Origin: Vibrio sp. RE88
Lineage (GTDB): Bacteria > Pseudomonadota > Gammaproteobacteria > Enterobacterales > Vibrionaceae
Direction of reading: 5' to 3'
Length of the DNA: 64,000 nt
Assembly (NCBI RefSeq): GCF_013113835.1
Contig: NZ_VTYQ01000005.1
Coordinates: 434,001-498,000 of the forward strand
This document shows, piece by piece, positions 23,993-32,913 of this stretch; within the stretch, counting starts at the first letter, position 1, and each line of letters starts with the position of its first letter. Position numbers and translations under genes: made by a program. The notes beneath the pieces were generated by a model. It saw nothing but the letters and a program-made list of their open reading frames with translations, did no database searches and was not told where the DNA came from.

Positions 23993-25573
23993 ATGCCTGC
24001 ATTAATTGCATCTCAAATTTCGCATCAACTCGAAACGGGTGAATGGTTATTCCGTTCGATCAATCTATCGTTGAATCATGGTATTACTGGCCTAACTGGA
24101 ATAAATGGCAGTGGTAAGTCGGTGTTGCTTTCCATCTTGATGGGGGAGCGCTCGCCTGACACTGGCAATGTCGATCGCCAAGGGAAGATTGCTACGTACT
24201 CACAGCTACCTTCAGAGTTGTTAGTCAGCGATATGACCATTGCCCAATACCTTGGCATTGATGACAAACGTCAGGCCCTGAGGGCGATAGAGCAAGGAAG
24301 TACGCGACAGGAGGACTTTGACCGCCTTAGCGATGACTGGGAGGTAGAGCAACGAGCAATAGAGCTTATGGTTCAGTTGAGCATTGTGCTGTCATTGGAC
24401 GACGTTTGTTGCCACCTAAGTGGAGGGCAATTGGCCAAGCTTCAGCTCTATTATCTGTTCGAACAAAGCCCAGATATTTTGTTGCTTGATGAGCCAAGCA
24501 ATCATCTCGATACCCAAGGAAAGCAGTGGTTGATGAATAAACTCAAAGCATTCCCCGGTAAGATCCTATTGGTCAGTCATGATAGAGCGTTACTACGTTG
24601 TGCGGATGTTATATGTCATCTCTCATCATTAGGTTTGAGAAGCTATCGTGGTGGTTATGATGAATTCCAGTGCCAATATGACGTAGAGAAACAGGCTTTA
24701 AGCAGCAAGATCGACCACCTCAAATCAGAAAAGAAGAAGATTGAGCGTCAGATCCAGCTCAATGCCGAAAAAGCTCAGCAGCGAGAGGCGATGGGCAACC
24801 GCAAGAGAAGATCAGGCAGTCAGCCAAAAATTCTTATGGACGCGATGAAAGACAGTGCGCAAGTCACCCGTTCTGCTGCTATCACGAATCAAAACAATCA
24901 GTTGAAGCGGAACCAACACAAGCTGGAGACGTTAAAAAGCCAGCAGGAAGGCGGGAAGGAGCAGAGTTTTTATCTTGCCCATGCTCAAGGGGACAAGAGA
25001 CACAATCTGGCTTCCATTGCGGATTTCAGCGTAGATAAAAGTCGTTGGCAAACCGTGAGCATAAGAGTGGGAACAAAAGACCGAATACACCTATCTGGCA
25101 ACAATGGTTGTGGTAAATCGACTTTATTGAAAGCACTGAATTCACCATCGGGAAGCCTTGAGCAAGGGGTTAAATGTAATGTAAAGACCATCTATCTAGA
25201 TCAACATTTTAGTTTGCTTTGCCCGAATATGAGTATGTTGGATACGTTACGCAATTCCTGTCCCAAGCTGGAGGAGAGTGACGCTCGAACTTTGTTAGCT
25301 GGGGTAGGTTTTCGCAGAGACAGTGTCTACAAGATGGTCTCGATGCTGAGTGGTGGAGAGAAAATGAAGTTAGCGGTATTGATGGTGAGCCACCAATCTT
25401 GTTCGCCGTTACTTCTGCTTGACGAGCCAGACAATCATCTCGACATCGACTCGAAGCAACGGTTGGCAAAAGCATTATCTACGTACCCAGGCCCTTTTAT
25501 TTTGGTCAGTCATGATCAAGATTTTGTCGATGACACCGGAATCAACAAAACGTTAGCAATAAAAGCAGTGTAA
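23993..25573 (+). CDS. ABC-F family ATP-binding protein
   Basis: A 526-residue protein with two ABC domains and no membrane segments. Domain 1 has Walker A GINGSGKS (residues 36-43), signature HLSGGQLAKL and Walker B ILLLDEPSNHLD. The linker of about residues 235-310 is charged and coiled, typical of the P-site tRNA-interaction motif region. Domain 2 has GNNGCGKST, signature MLSGGEKMKLA and LLLLDEPDNHLD. ABC-F proteins act on the ribosome, as translation factors or in antibiotic protection. It looks like neither Uup nor EttA by length and linker. A strong ribosome site AAAGGAGGCGAT precedes it. Monocistronic. Confidence 0.88.
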   Translation: MPALIASQISHQLETGEWLFRSINLSLNHGITGLTGINGSGKSVLLSILMGERSPDTGNVDRQGKIATYSQLPSELLVSDMTIAQYLGIDDKRQALRAIEQGSTRQEDFDRLSDDWEVEQRAIELMVQLSIVLSLDDVCCHLSGGQLAKLQLYYLFEQSPDILLLDEPSNHLDTQGKQWLMNKLKAFPGKILLVSHDRALLRCADVICHLSSLGLRSYRGGYDEFQCQYDVEKQALSSKIDHLKSEKKKIERQIQLNAEKAQQREAMGNRKRRSGSQPKILMDAMKDSAQVTRSAAITNQNNQLKRNQHKLETLKSQQEGGKEQSFYLAHAQGDKRHNLASIADFSVDKSRWQTVSIRVGTKDRIHLSGNNGCGKSTLLKALNSPSGSLEQGVKCNVKTIYLDQHFSLLCPNMSMLDTLRNSCPKLEESDARTLLAGVGFRRDSVYKMVSMLSGGEKMKLAVLMVSHQSCSPLLLLDEPDNHLDIDSKQRLAKALSTYPGPFILVSHDQDFVDDTGINKTLAIKAV

Positions 25574-25768
25574 GGCAGGTAAGGGCACACTGTTGCCCCT
25601 AACCTGTAAAACTCCACAACCAATCTGATATTTTCGATGCTAGCCTTAATCTCATCTGACACCATTAATAAAAAGCACTCTTTCAAGTTCGCTGTTCTTA
25701 TTCGTAGGAAAGAAGCTAAAGCAGGCGCTAATTATGAATAATTTATGACCATACTTGATCTAGTAGGA

Positions 25769-25795
25769 CATTTGACCTAATGTTTAGGTCAAATG
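25769..25795. promoter_or_regulatory. TetR-type operator
   Basis: Perfect 12-bp arms CATTTGACCTAA (25769-25780) and TTAGGTCAAATG (25784-25795) around TGT end 14 bases before the TetR-type gene start. The GACC...GGTC pattern is similar to operators of NemR-like TetR regulators, so autoregulation is likely. Confidence 0.8.
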
Positions 25796-25809
25796 CCCTA
25801 GGAGTGTTT

Positions 25810-26373
25810 ATGCCCAATAAAACGACTAAAGAAAATATTATTGATGTTGCTGATCAGCTTTTTTATAAGCAAGGTTATGAACACACCTCTTTTGCCGATA
25901 TCGCAAGTGAAGTAGGTATTTCAAGAGGTAATTTTTACCATCATTTCAAAAGCAAGGATGATATTTTAGCAGCCGTCATTAATCAGCGTTTGTCTAATAC
26001 AGAAAGAATGTTGAGAGACTGGCAACTAGAAGTTCAAACAGCCTCAGAAAGAATTAAATGTTTCATCAATATCCTTATTTTTAATCGAGCGAAGATAAAG
26101 CGTTATGGGTGCCCTGTAGGGACTCTAGCGACGGAATTAGCCAAATTGGAGCACCCGTCACTCATTGGCGCAAATAAAGTATTTTCACTGTTTTCTGACT
26201 GGCTAGAAAAGCAATTTATAGAATTAGGCCATAAAGAGAATGCAAAAGAATTGGCTTTGCATTTACTTGCTCGAAGCCAGGGCATTGCAACCTTAGCCAG
26301 TGCTTTTCAGGATGAAAAGTTTCTATATACAGAAGTTGATATTTTGAATGAATGGTTGGAAACCTATAGCTAA
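25810..26373 (+). CDS. TetR/AcrR-family transcriptional regulator
   Basis: About 187 residues. The N-terminal helix-turn-helix is plain: TSFADIASEVGISRGNFYHHFKSKDDILAAVI. The C-terminal ligand domain has a YGCPVGTLATELAKL segment with a single cysteine, as in regulators that sense reactive electrophiles (NemR/AcuR-like group). ATG 25810 with AGGAGTGTTT is preferred over the upstream ATG 25780, which lies inside the operator palindrome. It is the first gene of a tight operon with the YciI-like and Tag genes. Confidence 0.88.
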   Translation: MPNKTTKENIIDVADQLFYKQGYEHTSFADIASEVGISRGNFYHHFKSKDDILAAVINQRLSNTERMLRDWQLEVQTASERIKCFINILIFNRAKIKRYGCPVGTLATELAKLEHPSLIGANKVFSLFSDWLEKQFIELGHKENAKELALHLLARSQGIATLASAFQDEKFLYTEVDILNEWLETYS

Positions 26374-26394
26374 TAAAATTAGGGAGAAAGAATT

Positions 26395-26682
26395 ATGTTT
26401 ATCATTTTTCTACGTTTTTCTGACAATAAAGACAAGGCAAAAGAGTTTATGTCAGGACATAAGGCGTGGATAAAGCAAGGCATTGATGATGAAGTATTTC
26501 ATCTAGTTGGGAGCCTGAAGCCTAATTTGGGCGGCTGTATTCTCGCGAGTAATGTTGATAGAGAAAGTATTGAATTAAGAGTGAATCAAGATCCGTTTGT
26601 TATTGAAGATATTGTAACTGCTGAAATTAATGAAATAACGCCGTCAATGGCCAATGATAAACTCAAATTTTTGGTGGGTTAG
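26395..26682 (+). CDS. YciI-like protein
   Basis: A 95-residue ferredoxin-like-fold protein of the YCII family: FIIFLRFSDNKDKAKEFM then HKAWIKQGIDDEVFHLVGSL with the conserved His, and a C-terminal DPFVIEDIVTAEINEITP. Family members are small hydrolases, dechlorinases or isomerases in electrophile metabolism; the activity here is unknown. It sits between the TetR regulator and tag with 21- and 4-bp gaps, so all three are cotranscribed. RBS is GGGAGAAAGAATT. Confidence 0.8.
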   Translation: MFIIFLRFSDNKDKAKEFMSGHKAWIKQGIDDEVFHLVGSLKPNLGGCILASNVDRESIELRVNQDPFVIEDIVTAEINEITPSMANDKLKFLVG

Positions 26683-26686
26683 ATAA

Positions 26687-27292
26687 ATGAGCAACACAGT
26701 TAAATGCGGAGATGGAAAGCTTCGCTGTAAGTGGGGTACAAGTAGCAATGAATATATTGCCTATCATGATGATGAATGGGGCTACCCTGTTAGCGATGAC
26801 CAGCGGCTTTTTGAAAAGATTTGCCTTGAAGGTTTCCAGTCGGGACTGAGTTGGAGAACAATACTAGCTAAACGAGAAAATTTTCGTAGAGCATTCAAGC
26901 AGTTTGATTTTAACAAAGTAGCTAAATTTACTGAAAACGATGTCGAAAGGTTACTTCAAGATGAAAGTATTGTGCGCCATCGAGGAAAGATAGAAGCAAC
27001 CATTAATAACGCTAAAAGAGCCCAAGAGATGGTGAAGCAAGAAGGCTCGCTTGCCGCATTTTTTTGGCGCTATGAACCTGATAAGCCAATATCAAACCCA
27101 CAAACTGTATCGACAAGTGCGGAGTCTATCGCTATCTCGAAGGAGTTAAAGAAACGAGGGTGGAAATTTGTTGGGCCAACTACTGTTTATGCTTTTTTAC
27201 AAGCTATGGGTCTAGTCAATGATCATGCTGAACACTGCGAGTTCAGACACAAAGCAACAGAGGCACGCAAGAAATTTAATAAGCCGCTTTAG
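26687..27292 (+). CDS. tag: DNA-3-methyladenine glycosylase I
   Basis: A 201-residue enzyme of full family length. Tag excises 3-methyladenine from alkylated DNA. Motifs include RCKWGT, the YHDDEWGYPV stretch, EGFQSGLSWRTIL, a helix-hairpin-helix region VRHRGKIEATINNA, and the C-terminal NDHAEHC with the zinc-binding His and Cys. It is the last gene of the TetR-YciI-Tag operon, which suggests this copy is induced by a chemical signal rather than constitutive. A second, housekeeping tag elsewhere in the genome is possible. Confidence 0.93.
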   Translation: MSNTVKCGDGKLRCKWGTSSNEYIAYHDDEWGYPVSDDQRLFEKICLEGFQSGLSWRTILAKRENFRRAFKQFDFNKVAKFTENDVERLLQDESIVRHRGKIEATINNAKRAQEMVKQEGSLAAFFWRYEPDKPISNPQTVSTSAESIAISKELKKRGWKFVGPTTVYAFLQAMGLVNDHAEHCEFRHKATEARKKFNKPL

Positions 27293-27327
27293 TCTCATAG
27301 CCGTAGCTCACGCCTGAAGTTTTACAC

Positions 27328-29196
27328 CTAACCATTTCCAACACTTTGGTCTTTTGATTGGGAGGAAGTCTCCAGCGCCGCATAAAGTGCATCTTTCTTA
27401 ACAGGTTTGAGCAGTACTTCTTTCGCTCCGTACTGATAGAACTGTTGTCTTGCGGTGTTGGTTGTGTCAGCCGTACAGGCGATGACTGTGGTTGGAATGT
27501 TGTGAAATTCAACAATCAGTTTGGTTGCTTCCAAACCAGTTAGTCGTGGCATGTGATTATCCATAAAGATGTATTCGTAATGGCCTGCCAGTGCCATCTC
27601 TACGGCTTCTTGGCCGTCTTTTGCCCAGTCGATGTTGAAATAACCTAATCCTTTGAGAAACTTAGATAAAATCAGTGCGTTCACTTGGTTATCTTCGGCG
27701 ATCAGAATACGAGTACCGTTCGAAACCTGATCTGGTGTGTTTGTCTCTGTATGTGTCAGTGGCACTCTGGCTGAGATAAGTGAATGTCCTTCAGGGGTGT
27801 AACTTAATTGGATGTTTCCGCCATTCTGGCAAATGAGCGCTTCTATTTTGTGGAAACCAGCGCAGATGCCTTCCATTAAACCATGGCGATGTGAGGCGCT
27901 TCCTGGCAGTTCAGACATTAAGCGGCAGCATGCCCCTTTGTCGGTCGAGCGAATCTGTACAATGAGAGATTCCGAGTCTCCTTCGTCAACCACTTTCGCA
28001 CTGATTTCGACGTCGCCTCCGGGGGCTTGGTTAATTGTCGTGAGGGCGAAAAAGCATACGGTTTGGTTTAGTAAGTTCCCATCAAGCAAATACTGTTTGC
28101 TGTCGTTGATATTAAATTGAGTAGAGAAGTTGACGTCGTTGCCGTTGGCGAGTGGTGCCAACTTATTGCCCAATGATTGCAAGTGTTCGGCCAATTTAAT
28201 CTCTTTCGCTTCGCTTGTTAGTGAATCCACATCCGTCGCCGACAGGGTGAGAATATGTTTGATCGAAGCGTGGAGTAAATCACCGGAATGCTTGAGTCGA
28301 GTGGCTAGTGATTTGATCTGTGAAATGTCGTCGCTACGTTCGATTTGTTTCAACGGCATAACGACACTGTTGCTGTAGACTTTGAGTTCATGGTTAATCA
28401 GTCGCATGAAACGTGACTTGTTCTCGATGGCTGACTTCGCCAGTTGAACCTCTTTCTTAAGTTGCTCTTCCAGCTGTTTTCGTTCAGTGATATCTCGTTC
28501 GACAGCCACGAAGCGGGTGAGTGTACCGTCCTTGAATACAGGGACGATTGACATGTCTATCCAGTATTCGGTGCCATCCTTGCTGTAATTAATCAGCTCA
28601 CAATCGATTTGTTTCGCTTGTTTGATGGCTTCTGACAGTGCTTGGACTTGTTTAATGTTGGTGTTGGATCCCTGAAGAATATCGCCTGGCTTTTTGCCTT
28701 TTATCTCGTCCAGTTGGTAACCCGTCAGTTGCACAAAACCTTCATTGACCCATGTGGTGTAACCCTCGGGGTCGGTCACTACAATAGCATCACGGGCATA
28801 TTCTGCGACAAATCCCTGTGTTGAACGGAAGTCAGAAACAACCAGATCGGTTTCAAGCTTTGATAACTTCTTTTCTCGATCCTTGATCGCCAGCGATACG
28901 ATTGCGACAACCCATATGGCAAAAATTGCGAGCAGACGATTGGCAATGACGCCCCAAGCCGCGTTTTCAGTTGAAACAACGTAATGGCCCGCGAGTGTAA
29001 GTAAGGTGCAGATAATCGCCCAAGCAATGGTGGAGGGTTGGTTTCTAAATGCCATGGAGATCAGGATGATGGCGATGTAAGGGACGCCTGAAGCCACCTC
29101 TGCTGGCATGATCAAATCAAGATAGAAGAACAATCCTGCGAGTAGTGTGAGAGCAGCGTGTAGCTTGTATTGACTTGTTGTGAAGGTCCATTTCAT
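27328..29196 (-). CDS. PAS sensor protein with degenerate kinase core and receiver domain
   Basis: 622 residues. Three to four membrane helices (about 1-105), a PAS domain (about 125-245, with DITERKQLEEQ at its end), a HisKA-like segment with RLINHELKVYSN, a C-terminal half of the kinase without recognisable N, G1 or G2 boxes, and a receiver domain (about 490-610; ILIAEDNQVN, FMDNHMPRLTG, CTAD, LLKPVKK). The histidine is kept but ATP-binding motifs are not seen, so it may be a phosphatase, scaffold or phosphate acceptor for the upstream hybrid kinase. Last gene of the operon with the peroxidase and hybrid kinase; gap 14 bp. Confidence 0.8.
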   Translation of the reverse strand: MKWTFTTSQYKLHAALTLLAGLFFYLDLIMPAEVASGVPYIAIILISMAFRNQPSTIAWAIICTLLTLAGHYVVSTENAAWGVIANRLLAIFAIWVVAIVSLAIKDREKKLSKLETDLVVSDFRSTQGFVAEYARDAIVVTDPEGYTTWVNEGFVQLTGYQLDEIKGKKPGDILQGSNTNIKQVQALSEAIKQAKQIDCELINYSKDGTEYWIDMSIVPVFKDGTLTRFVAVERDITERKQLEEQLKKEVQLAKSAIENKSRFMRLINHELKVYSNSVVMPLKQIERSDDISQIKSLATRLKHSGDLLHASIKHILTLSATDVDSLTSEAKEIKLAEHLQSLGNKLAPLANGNDVNFSTQFNINDSKQYLLDGNLLNQTVCFFALTTINQAPGGDVEISAKVVDEGDSESLIVQIRSTDKGACCRLMSELPGSASHRHGLMEGICAGFHKIEALICQNGGNIQLSYTPEGHSLISARVPLTHTETNTPDQVSNGTRILIAEDNQVNALILSKFLKGLGYFNIDWAKDGQEAVEMALAGHYEYIFMDNHMPRLTGLEATKLIVEFHNIPTTVIACTADTTNTARQQFYQYGAKEVLLKPVKKDALYAALETSSQSKDQSVGNG

Positions 29197-29210
29197 AACG
29201 TTGCTTTACC

Positions 29211-31571
29211 TTAGCCAGTCTTGTTGTGTGGATTTAATCGGGTTATCAATCGGCTGGCTTCATGGCTATTCACCATCAGTCGGTTGACTAGTTTTTGCAG
29301 CAGCTCGATTTCAGGAATCTCCCCTTGTCTCGCAATGTCTTCCGTCTTTTTCGTTAGCAGTAAAACTTCTCCCATCGAGAACTCGAGCGCGATGCCTTTG
29401 ATAGCGTGCAAAATCGCGTGAAGTTCGGTTGGCGTGGTATTGGAATGCAGCTCGATCAGAGAGTCGGTTTTCGTGTCCAGCTCAAATATCAACGATTCGA
29501 GTAATTCAACTTTCTCTCTATCCTGAAGCTCAAGTTGGTTGAGCAGTGGGCTTTGTGAGACTTCCTCTTCAGTGAGCGGCAACTTATCAACTGGGAAGCG
29601 GATAAGCGTTGATATATTGTTGCTGGCGTTTTGAGGTAAATGCTTAACGGCTTCAACCACTTCCCTGTGGGTGGAAAACTGTCGTGAAAACTGACTTAAT
29701 GCGTTCTGTAAGCTGCTCTTTTGCAGAGGCTTAGTCAGGACAAAATCGGCGCCTCGGGCGATGAATTCATCGTGGGCTTCTTTGAAAACGTCGGCAGTAC
29801 AAGCAAAGATGACAGTACTTAGCTTGAGTTTGGTGCGTATATGCTCAATCGCATCCAGACCATTCATGTTGGGCATGTGATTATCCATGATGATCAGATC
29901 ATAATTGGAATGCTTAAGACGACTGATTGCCTCTAAACCATCATTAGCATGATCAACCAATAGCCCCATGGACTCGCAAAACTTCCTCGCAACCATGGCA
30001 TTGACTCGGTTGTCTTCGACCAGTAGGACGGTGAAGTTATCAAGTAAGGAAAGCTCATCTGAGGACTTCACTTGCACTTCACTCATTTCCAACTCTTTGA
30101 GTTCAAATGGGATAGTGAGGGTGAATTGGGTTCCAACATTCGGCTGGCTGAAAACGGACACTTTTCCCCCCATTATTTCTACCAGACGTTTAACGATAGA
30201 CAGACCCAGCCCAGTACCACCAAATTTACGTGTCGTGGAGAGTTCAGCTTGCTCAAATGGAGTAAAAATGGTGTCGAGCTTCTCTCGTTCTATTCCTATG
30301 CCGCTATCGGTGACGCTAATACAGACATTGGGCGGCGCCGACGTGTCGAGTGCGAATTCGATTTCAATCTTACCCGTTTGGGTAAATTTGATCGCGTTGC
30401 CGACTAGGTTAAATAGAATCTGCCGGGTTCGTGCAGGGTCACCATGCAGCTCGATATTGGCGGGGACTTTATTCTGGGTGACAAACTTCAAACCTTTGTT
30501 TGCCGCTTGAGGACCTAATGTTTTTTCTAGGCTGAGTACTAATTCGCCTATGGAGAACGGATGAATCTCAAGCTCCAATTTTCCTTGCTCGACTTTAGAG
30601 AAATCAAGTATGTCATTGAGTATGGTCATCAGGTGCTGACCTGAATCGATAAGGATCTGTGCCTGCTTCTTGGTTTCCAGCTCTTGAGATTCATCTTTGA
30701 TGATTTGTGCGATACCTAATACACCGTTCATGGGTGTTCGCAGCTCGTGGCTCATGGTCGCGAGGAAAATAGACTTCGCCTCATTAGCTTTTTCTGCGTT
30801 TTCAGTGGCGACCTGATAGGCATTATTGTTACGGTTGAGTTCGGCGATGCGGGCAATAAAGCCAAGCGTTGCCAAAGCAACAAACAGTATGGCAGCACCA
30901 ATCAAGACTTGGGAGATAGTGTCTCTAAGTCGAGCTGATGTCGCAGTGAGGCCGAACTCCGCTTGTTCAAGAAACACAACACTGTCGTGTGACAGCAAGG
31001 TGGATAACAGCCGCTCTCGTTGTGCATTGACCTGAACAAAAGTTTGAGCAAATCGCGTGACTTCTTCATCGGCACCGATTGCGTTTTCATCCAGCATATG
31101 GGAAATAATTTGCTCACGTGATTGGTTGTCGGATCTAAACCCGCCTCCATCCATCAATTTGTTCTTTAGGGAGTGTAAAACAAATTCGCGAGCAACGATT
31201 AAGCCGATTGTTTGATCGAGTGTGCCCGCCAAACTCATGGCAGATGAATGGAAATTATTGAGTAGCGTTTGGGTAGGCAAGTTCTGAAAAAGCGTTGAAT
31301 GCAAGTCTGCTTGTTGATGTCTTTTCTGAAATTCCGTCAGTTCTCTTTCGAGTTCCACAAGTTGATTGGCCATTTGATAAGGGTCAGAAATACCGCGGAT
31401 GGAAGCACCAATTAGTTCATCACGCAGTTCAATCACTTCATGTCCCATGGTTCGCACTTGCTCATCGTATTTGGCCAATTTGTTCAATTCGCCATAGGCC
31501 ATATAGACGTATGAACACATGGCGATAAAAATGAGAATAAATGCTGCAAAGGCGAGCCTGATTTTATTCAT
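29211..31571 (-). CDS. Hybrid sensor histidine kinase with receiver and Hpt domains
   Basis: About 786 residues. TM1 at residues 5-25, a helical periplasmic sensor of about 190 residues, TM2 near 228-250, HisKA with SHELRTPMNG, HATPase with GNAIKFTQTG, DSGIGI and GGTGLGLSIV, receiver with VLLVEDNRVN and IIMDNHMPNMNG, and a C-terminal Hpt-like helix bundle with LHAIKGIALEFSM. Receiver sequence (ACTAD, LTKPLQ) is reminiscent of Vibrio LuxQ, from memory. ATG 31571 overlaps the peroxidase stop by 8 bp and is preferred over ATG 31607. A full phosphorelay in one protein, needing an external output regulator. Confidence 0.9.
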   Translation of the reverse strand: MNKIRLAFAAFILIFIAMCSYVYMAYGELNKLAKYDEQVRTMGHEVIELRDELIGASIRGISDPYQMANQLVELERELTEFQKRHQQADLHSTLFQNLPTQTLLNNFHSSAMSLAGTLDQTIGLIVAREFVLHSLKNKLMDGGGFRSDNQSREQIISHMLDENAIGADEEVTRFAQTFVQVNAQRERLLSTLLSHDSVVFLEQAEFGLTATSARLRDTISQVLIGAAILFVALATLGFIARIAELNRNNNAYQVATENAEKANEAKSIFLATMSHELRTPMNGVLGIAQIIKDESQELETKKQAQILIDSGQHLMTILNDILDFSKVEQGKLELEIHPFSIGELVLSLEKTLGPQAANKGLKFVTQNKVPANIELHGDPARTRQILFNLVGNAIKFTQTGKIEIEFALDTSAPPNVCISVTDSGIGIEREKLDTIFTPFEQAELSTTRKFGGTGLGLSIVKRLVEIMGGKVSVFSQPNVGTQFTLTIPFELKELEMSEVQVKSSDELSLLDNFTVLLVEDNRVNAMVARKFCESMGLLVDHANDGLEAISRLKHSNYDLIIMDNHMPNMNGLDAIEHIRTKLKLSTVIFACTADVFKEAHDEFIARGADFVLTKPLQKSSLQNALSQFSRQFSTHREVVEAVKHLPQNASNNISTLIRFPVDKLPLTEEEVSQSPLLNQLELQDREKVELLESLIFELDTKTDSLIELHSNTTPTELHAILHAIKGIALEFSMGEVLLLTKKTEDIARQGEIPEIELLQKLVNRLMVNSHEASRLITRLNPHNKTG

Positions 31572-32643
31572 TTTCAAACTCCTGCAAGATGGCTGGTCTA
31601 TCTCCACTTAACGAATTCAGGAAAGCTTCGAGATGGGCTATGGTTTCGTCGTCAAACGTTTTTCCTAACTGGCTTTCACCCATGATTTTAATTGCTTCTG
31701 AAAGGTGCTGTGTCTTTCCATCGTGGAAGTAGGGGGGCGTCAGGGCGACGTTTCTTAGGCTGGCGACACGAAAGAGGTAAAGATCGTTTTCATCCTGAGT
31801 AGTGTTGAACCGTCCTTTATCGGAGCTGCGATTTTCTCCAGTAGTCGACTGGCCAAAGTAGCCAAATCGCATGACCATACCGCCGCCGATGTTGCTGCCC
31901 TGATGACAACGAACACACCCTTCTTTCTGAAAGGTTTGCCACCCGAGTTCCGCTTCAGGGCTGAGTGCGTTTTCATTGCCTGCTAAATACTGATCAAACG
32001 GGGAGTTTGGTGTGTTGAGGGCATTCATGAACTCAACCAGAGCTGTTTTAATGTTGTGCTCTGTAATAGGAAGCTCTGCCTGCAAAAAATACTGTTGGTA
32101 GATAGGAGACTGGCTGACGTATTCGGTAATTTTTGACCAATTTGAGTCCATCTCAACTGGGTCATGAATGGGGCCATCAAGCTGATCATGGAGGCTGTTT
32201 ACCCGACCATCCCAGAAAAAACGATAATTCAGGCTCGCATTAAATACGGTAGGGGAGTTACGGGTTCCAAGGCCTTCTACTCCAGTAGAAACCGCCGTCG
32301 TTTCAGCGCCGTTAGTGCGTAGATTATGGCAGCTCTCGCAACTGACCTTTTTGTTAGATGAAAGGTTAGGATCACGAAAAAGCACCCAACCGATCTTGGC
32401 TTGAGTACGGTCAAACTCTGGGTGTTCTGGAATGGGAGAGACCAAGCCGTAGCGTTTGTTTTGTTCTGTTTGACTGTGTTTATGGTCGTGCTGGTGTGAG
32501 TCATGGTGGTCGGGTTCTGAGGCGTGATCATGCTCTGCGTCATTGTGTTTTGAATGTGATGAGCTGAAGCCTTCATAGAGTAGAAGACCAATAGAGGCAG
32601 CCGTAATAAAGAGCCCTATCCACAATAACGTTTTCTTTTCCAT
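31564..32643 (-). CDS. Membrane-anchored di-heme cytochrome c peroxidase with His-rich linker
   Basis: About 359 residues of the CcpA/MauG family. An N-terminal membrane anchor (TLLWIGLFITAASIGLLLY) is followed by a linker with ten histidines between residues 30 and 56, then the two-domain peroxidase with heme c sites CESCH and CVRCH and the SPTVFNASLNYRFFWDGR stretch. Family members reduce hydrogen peroxide or make long-range oxidations in the periplasm. The His-rich linker is not a usual feature and may bind metal. It is translationally coupled to the hybrid kinase, suggesting a sensing role. ATG 32643 is chosen because the peptide then begins with the anchor. Confidence 0.85.
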   Translation of the reverse strand: MEKKTLLWIGLFITAASIGLLLYEGFSSSHSKHNDAEHDHASEPDHHDSHQHDHKHSQTEQNKRYGLVSPIPEHPEFDRTQAKIGWVLFRDPNLSSNKKVSCESCHNLRTNGAETTAVSTGVEGLGTRNSPTVFNASLNYRFFWDGRVNSLHDQLDGPIHDPVEMDSNWSKITEYVSQSPIYQQYFLQAELPITEHNIKTALVEFMNALNTPNSPFDQYLAGNENALSPEAELGWQTFQKEGCVRCHQGSNIGGGMVMRFGYFGQSTTGENRSSDKGRFNTTQDENDLYLFRVASLRNVALTPPYFHDGKTQHLSEAIKIMGESQLGKTFDDETIAHLEAFLNSLSGDRPAILQEFENE

Positions 32644-32879
32644 TTTATGTCCACTCTTACAGGTACTTAGTACCTTCCGTGAGTTCATTCTTTTTATAAA
32701 TCTAGTTGCACATCATTTTTGAAGCAATGTCAAAGTAAGAATAGAGCAAAAATTGCGCTTTTTGTGGTAGTTAGCGTTGATGTGACCGCAACGGAGTCGT
32801 GGGTAAAGGAGTGAGCGTTGAGTGGTCGGCCTAGAATAAAGCCAAATAGGGTTGGCATAAGGATGGAGAATCGATAAAT

Positions 32880-32901
32880 TGGCGGGCGAGAACGCCCACC
32901 A
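32880..32901 (-). terminator. Terminator-like hairpin after nanA
   Basis: GGGCG and CGCCC with AGAA between them, extended on both sides with one mismatch, lie just beyond the nanA stop on the minus strand, followed in that direction by AATTTATC. The rest of the gap 32644-32913 holds the peroxidase promoter and no gene. Confidence 0.5.
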
Positions 32902-32913
32902 CAATATGAGCAA

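Noticed and set aside
29968..30510. 180-codon plus-strand frame antisense to the hybrid kinase
   Set aside because: Serine-rich shadow of a gene with all kinase motifs intact on the other strand.
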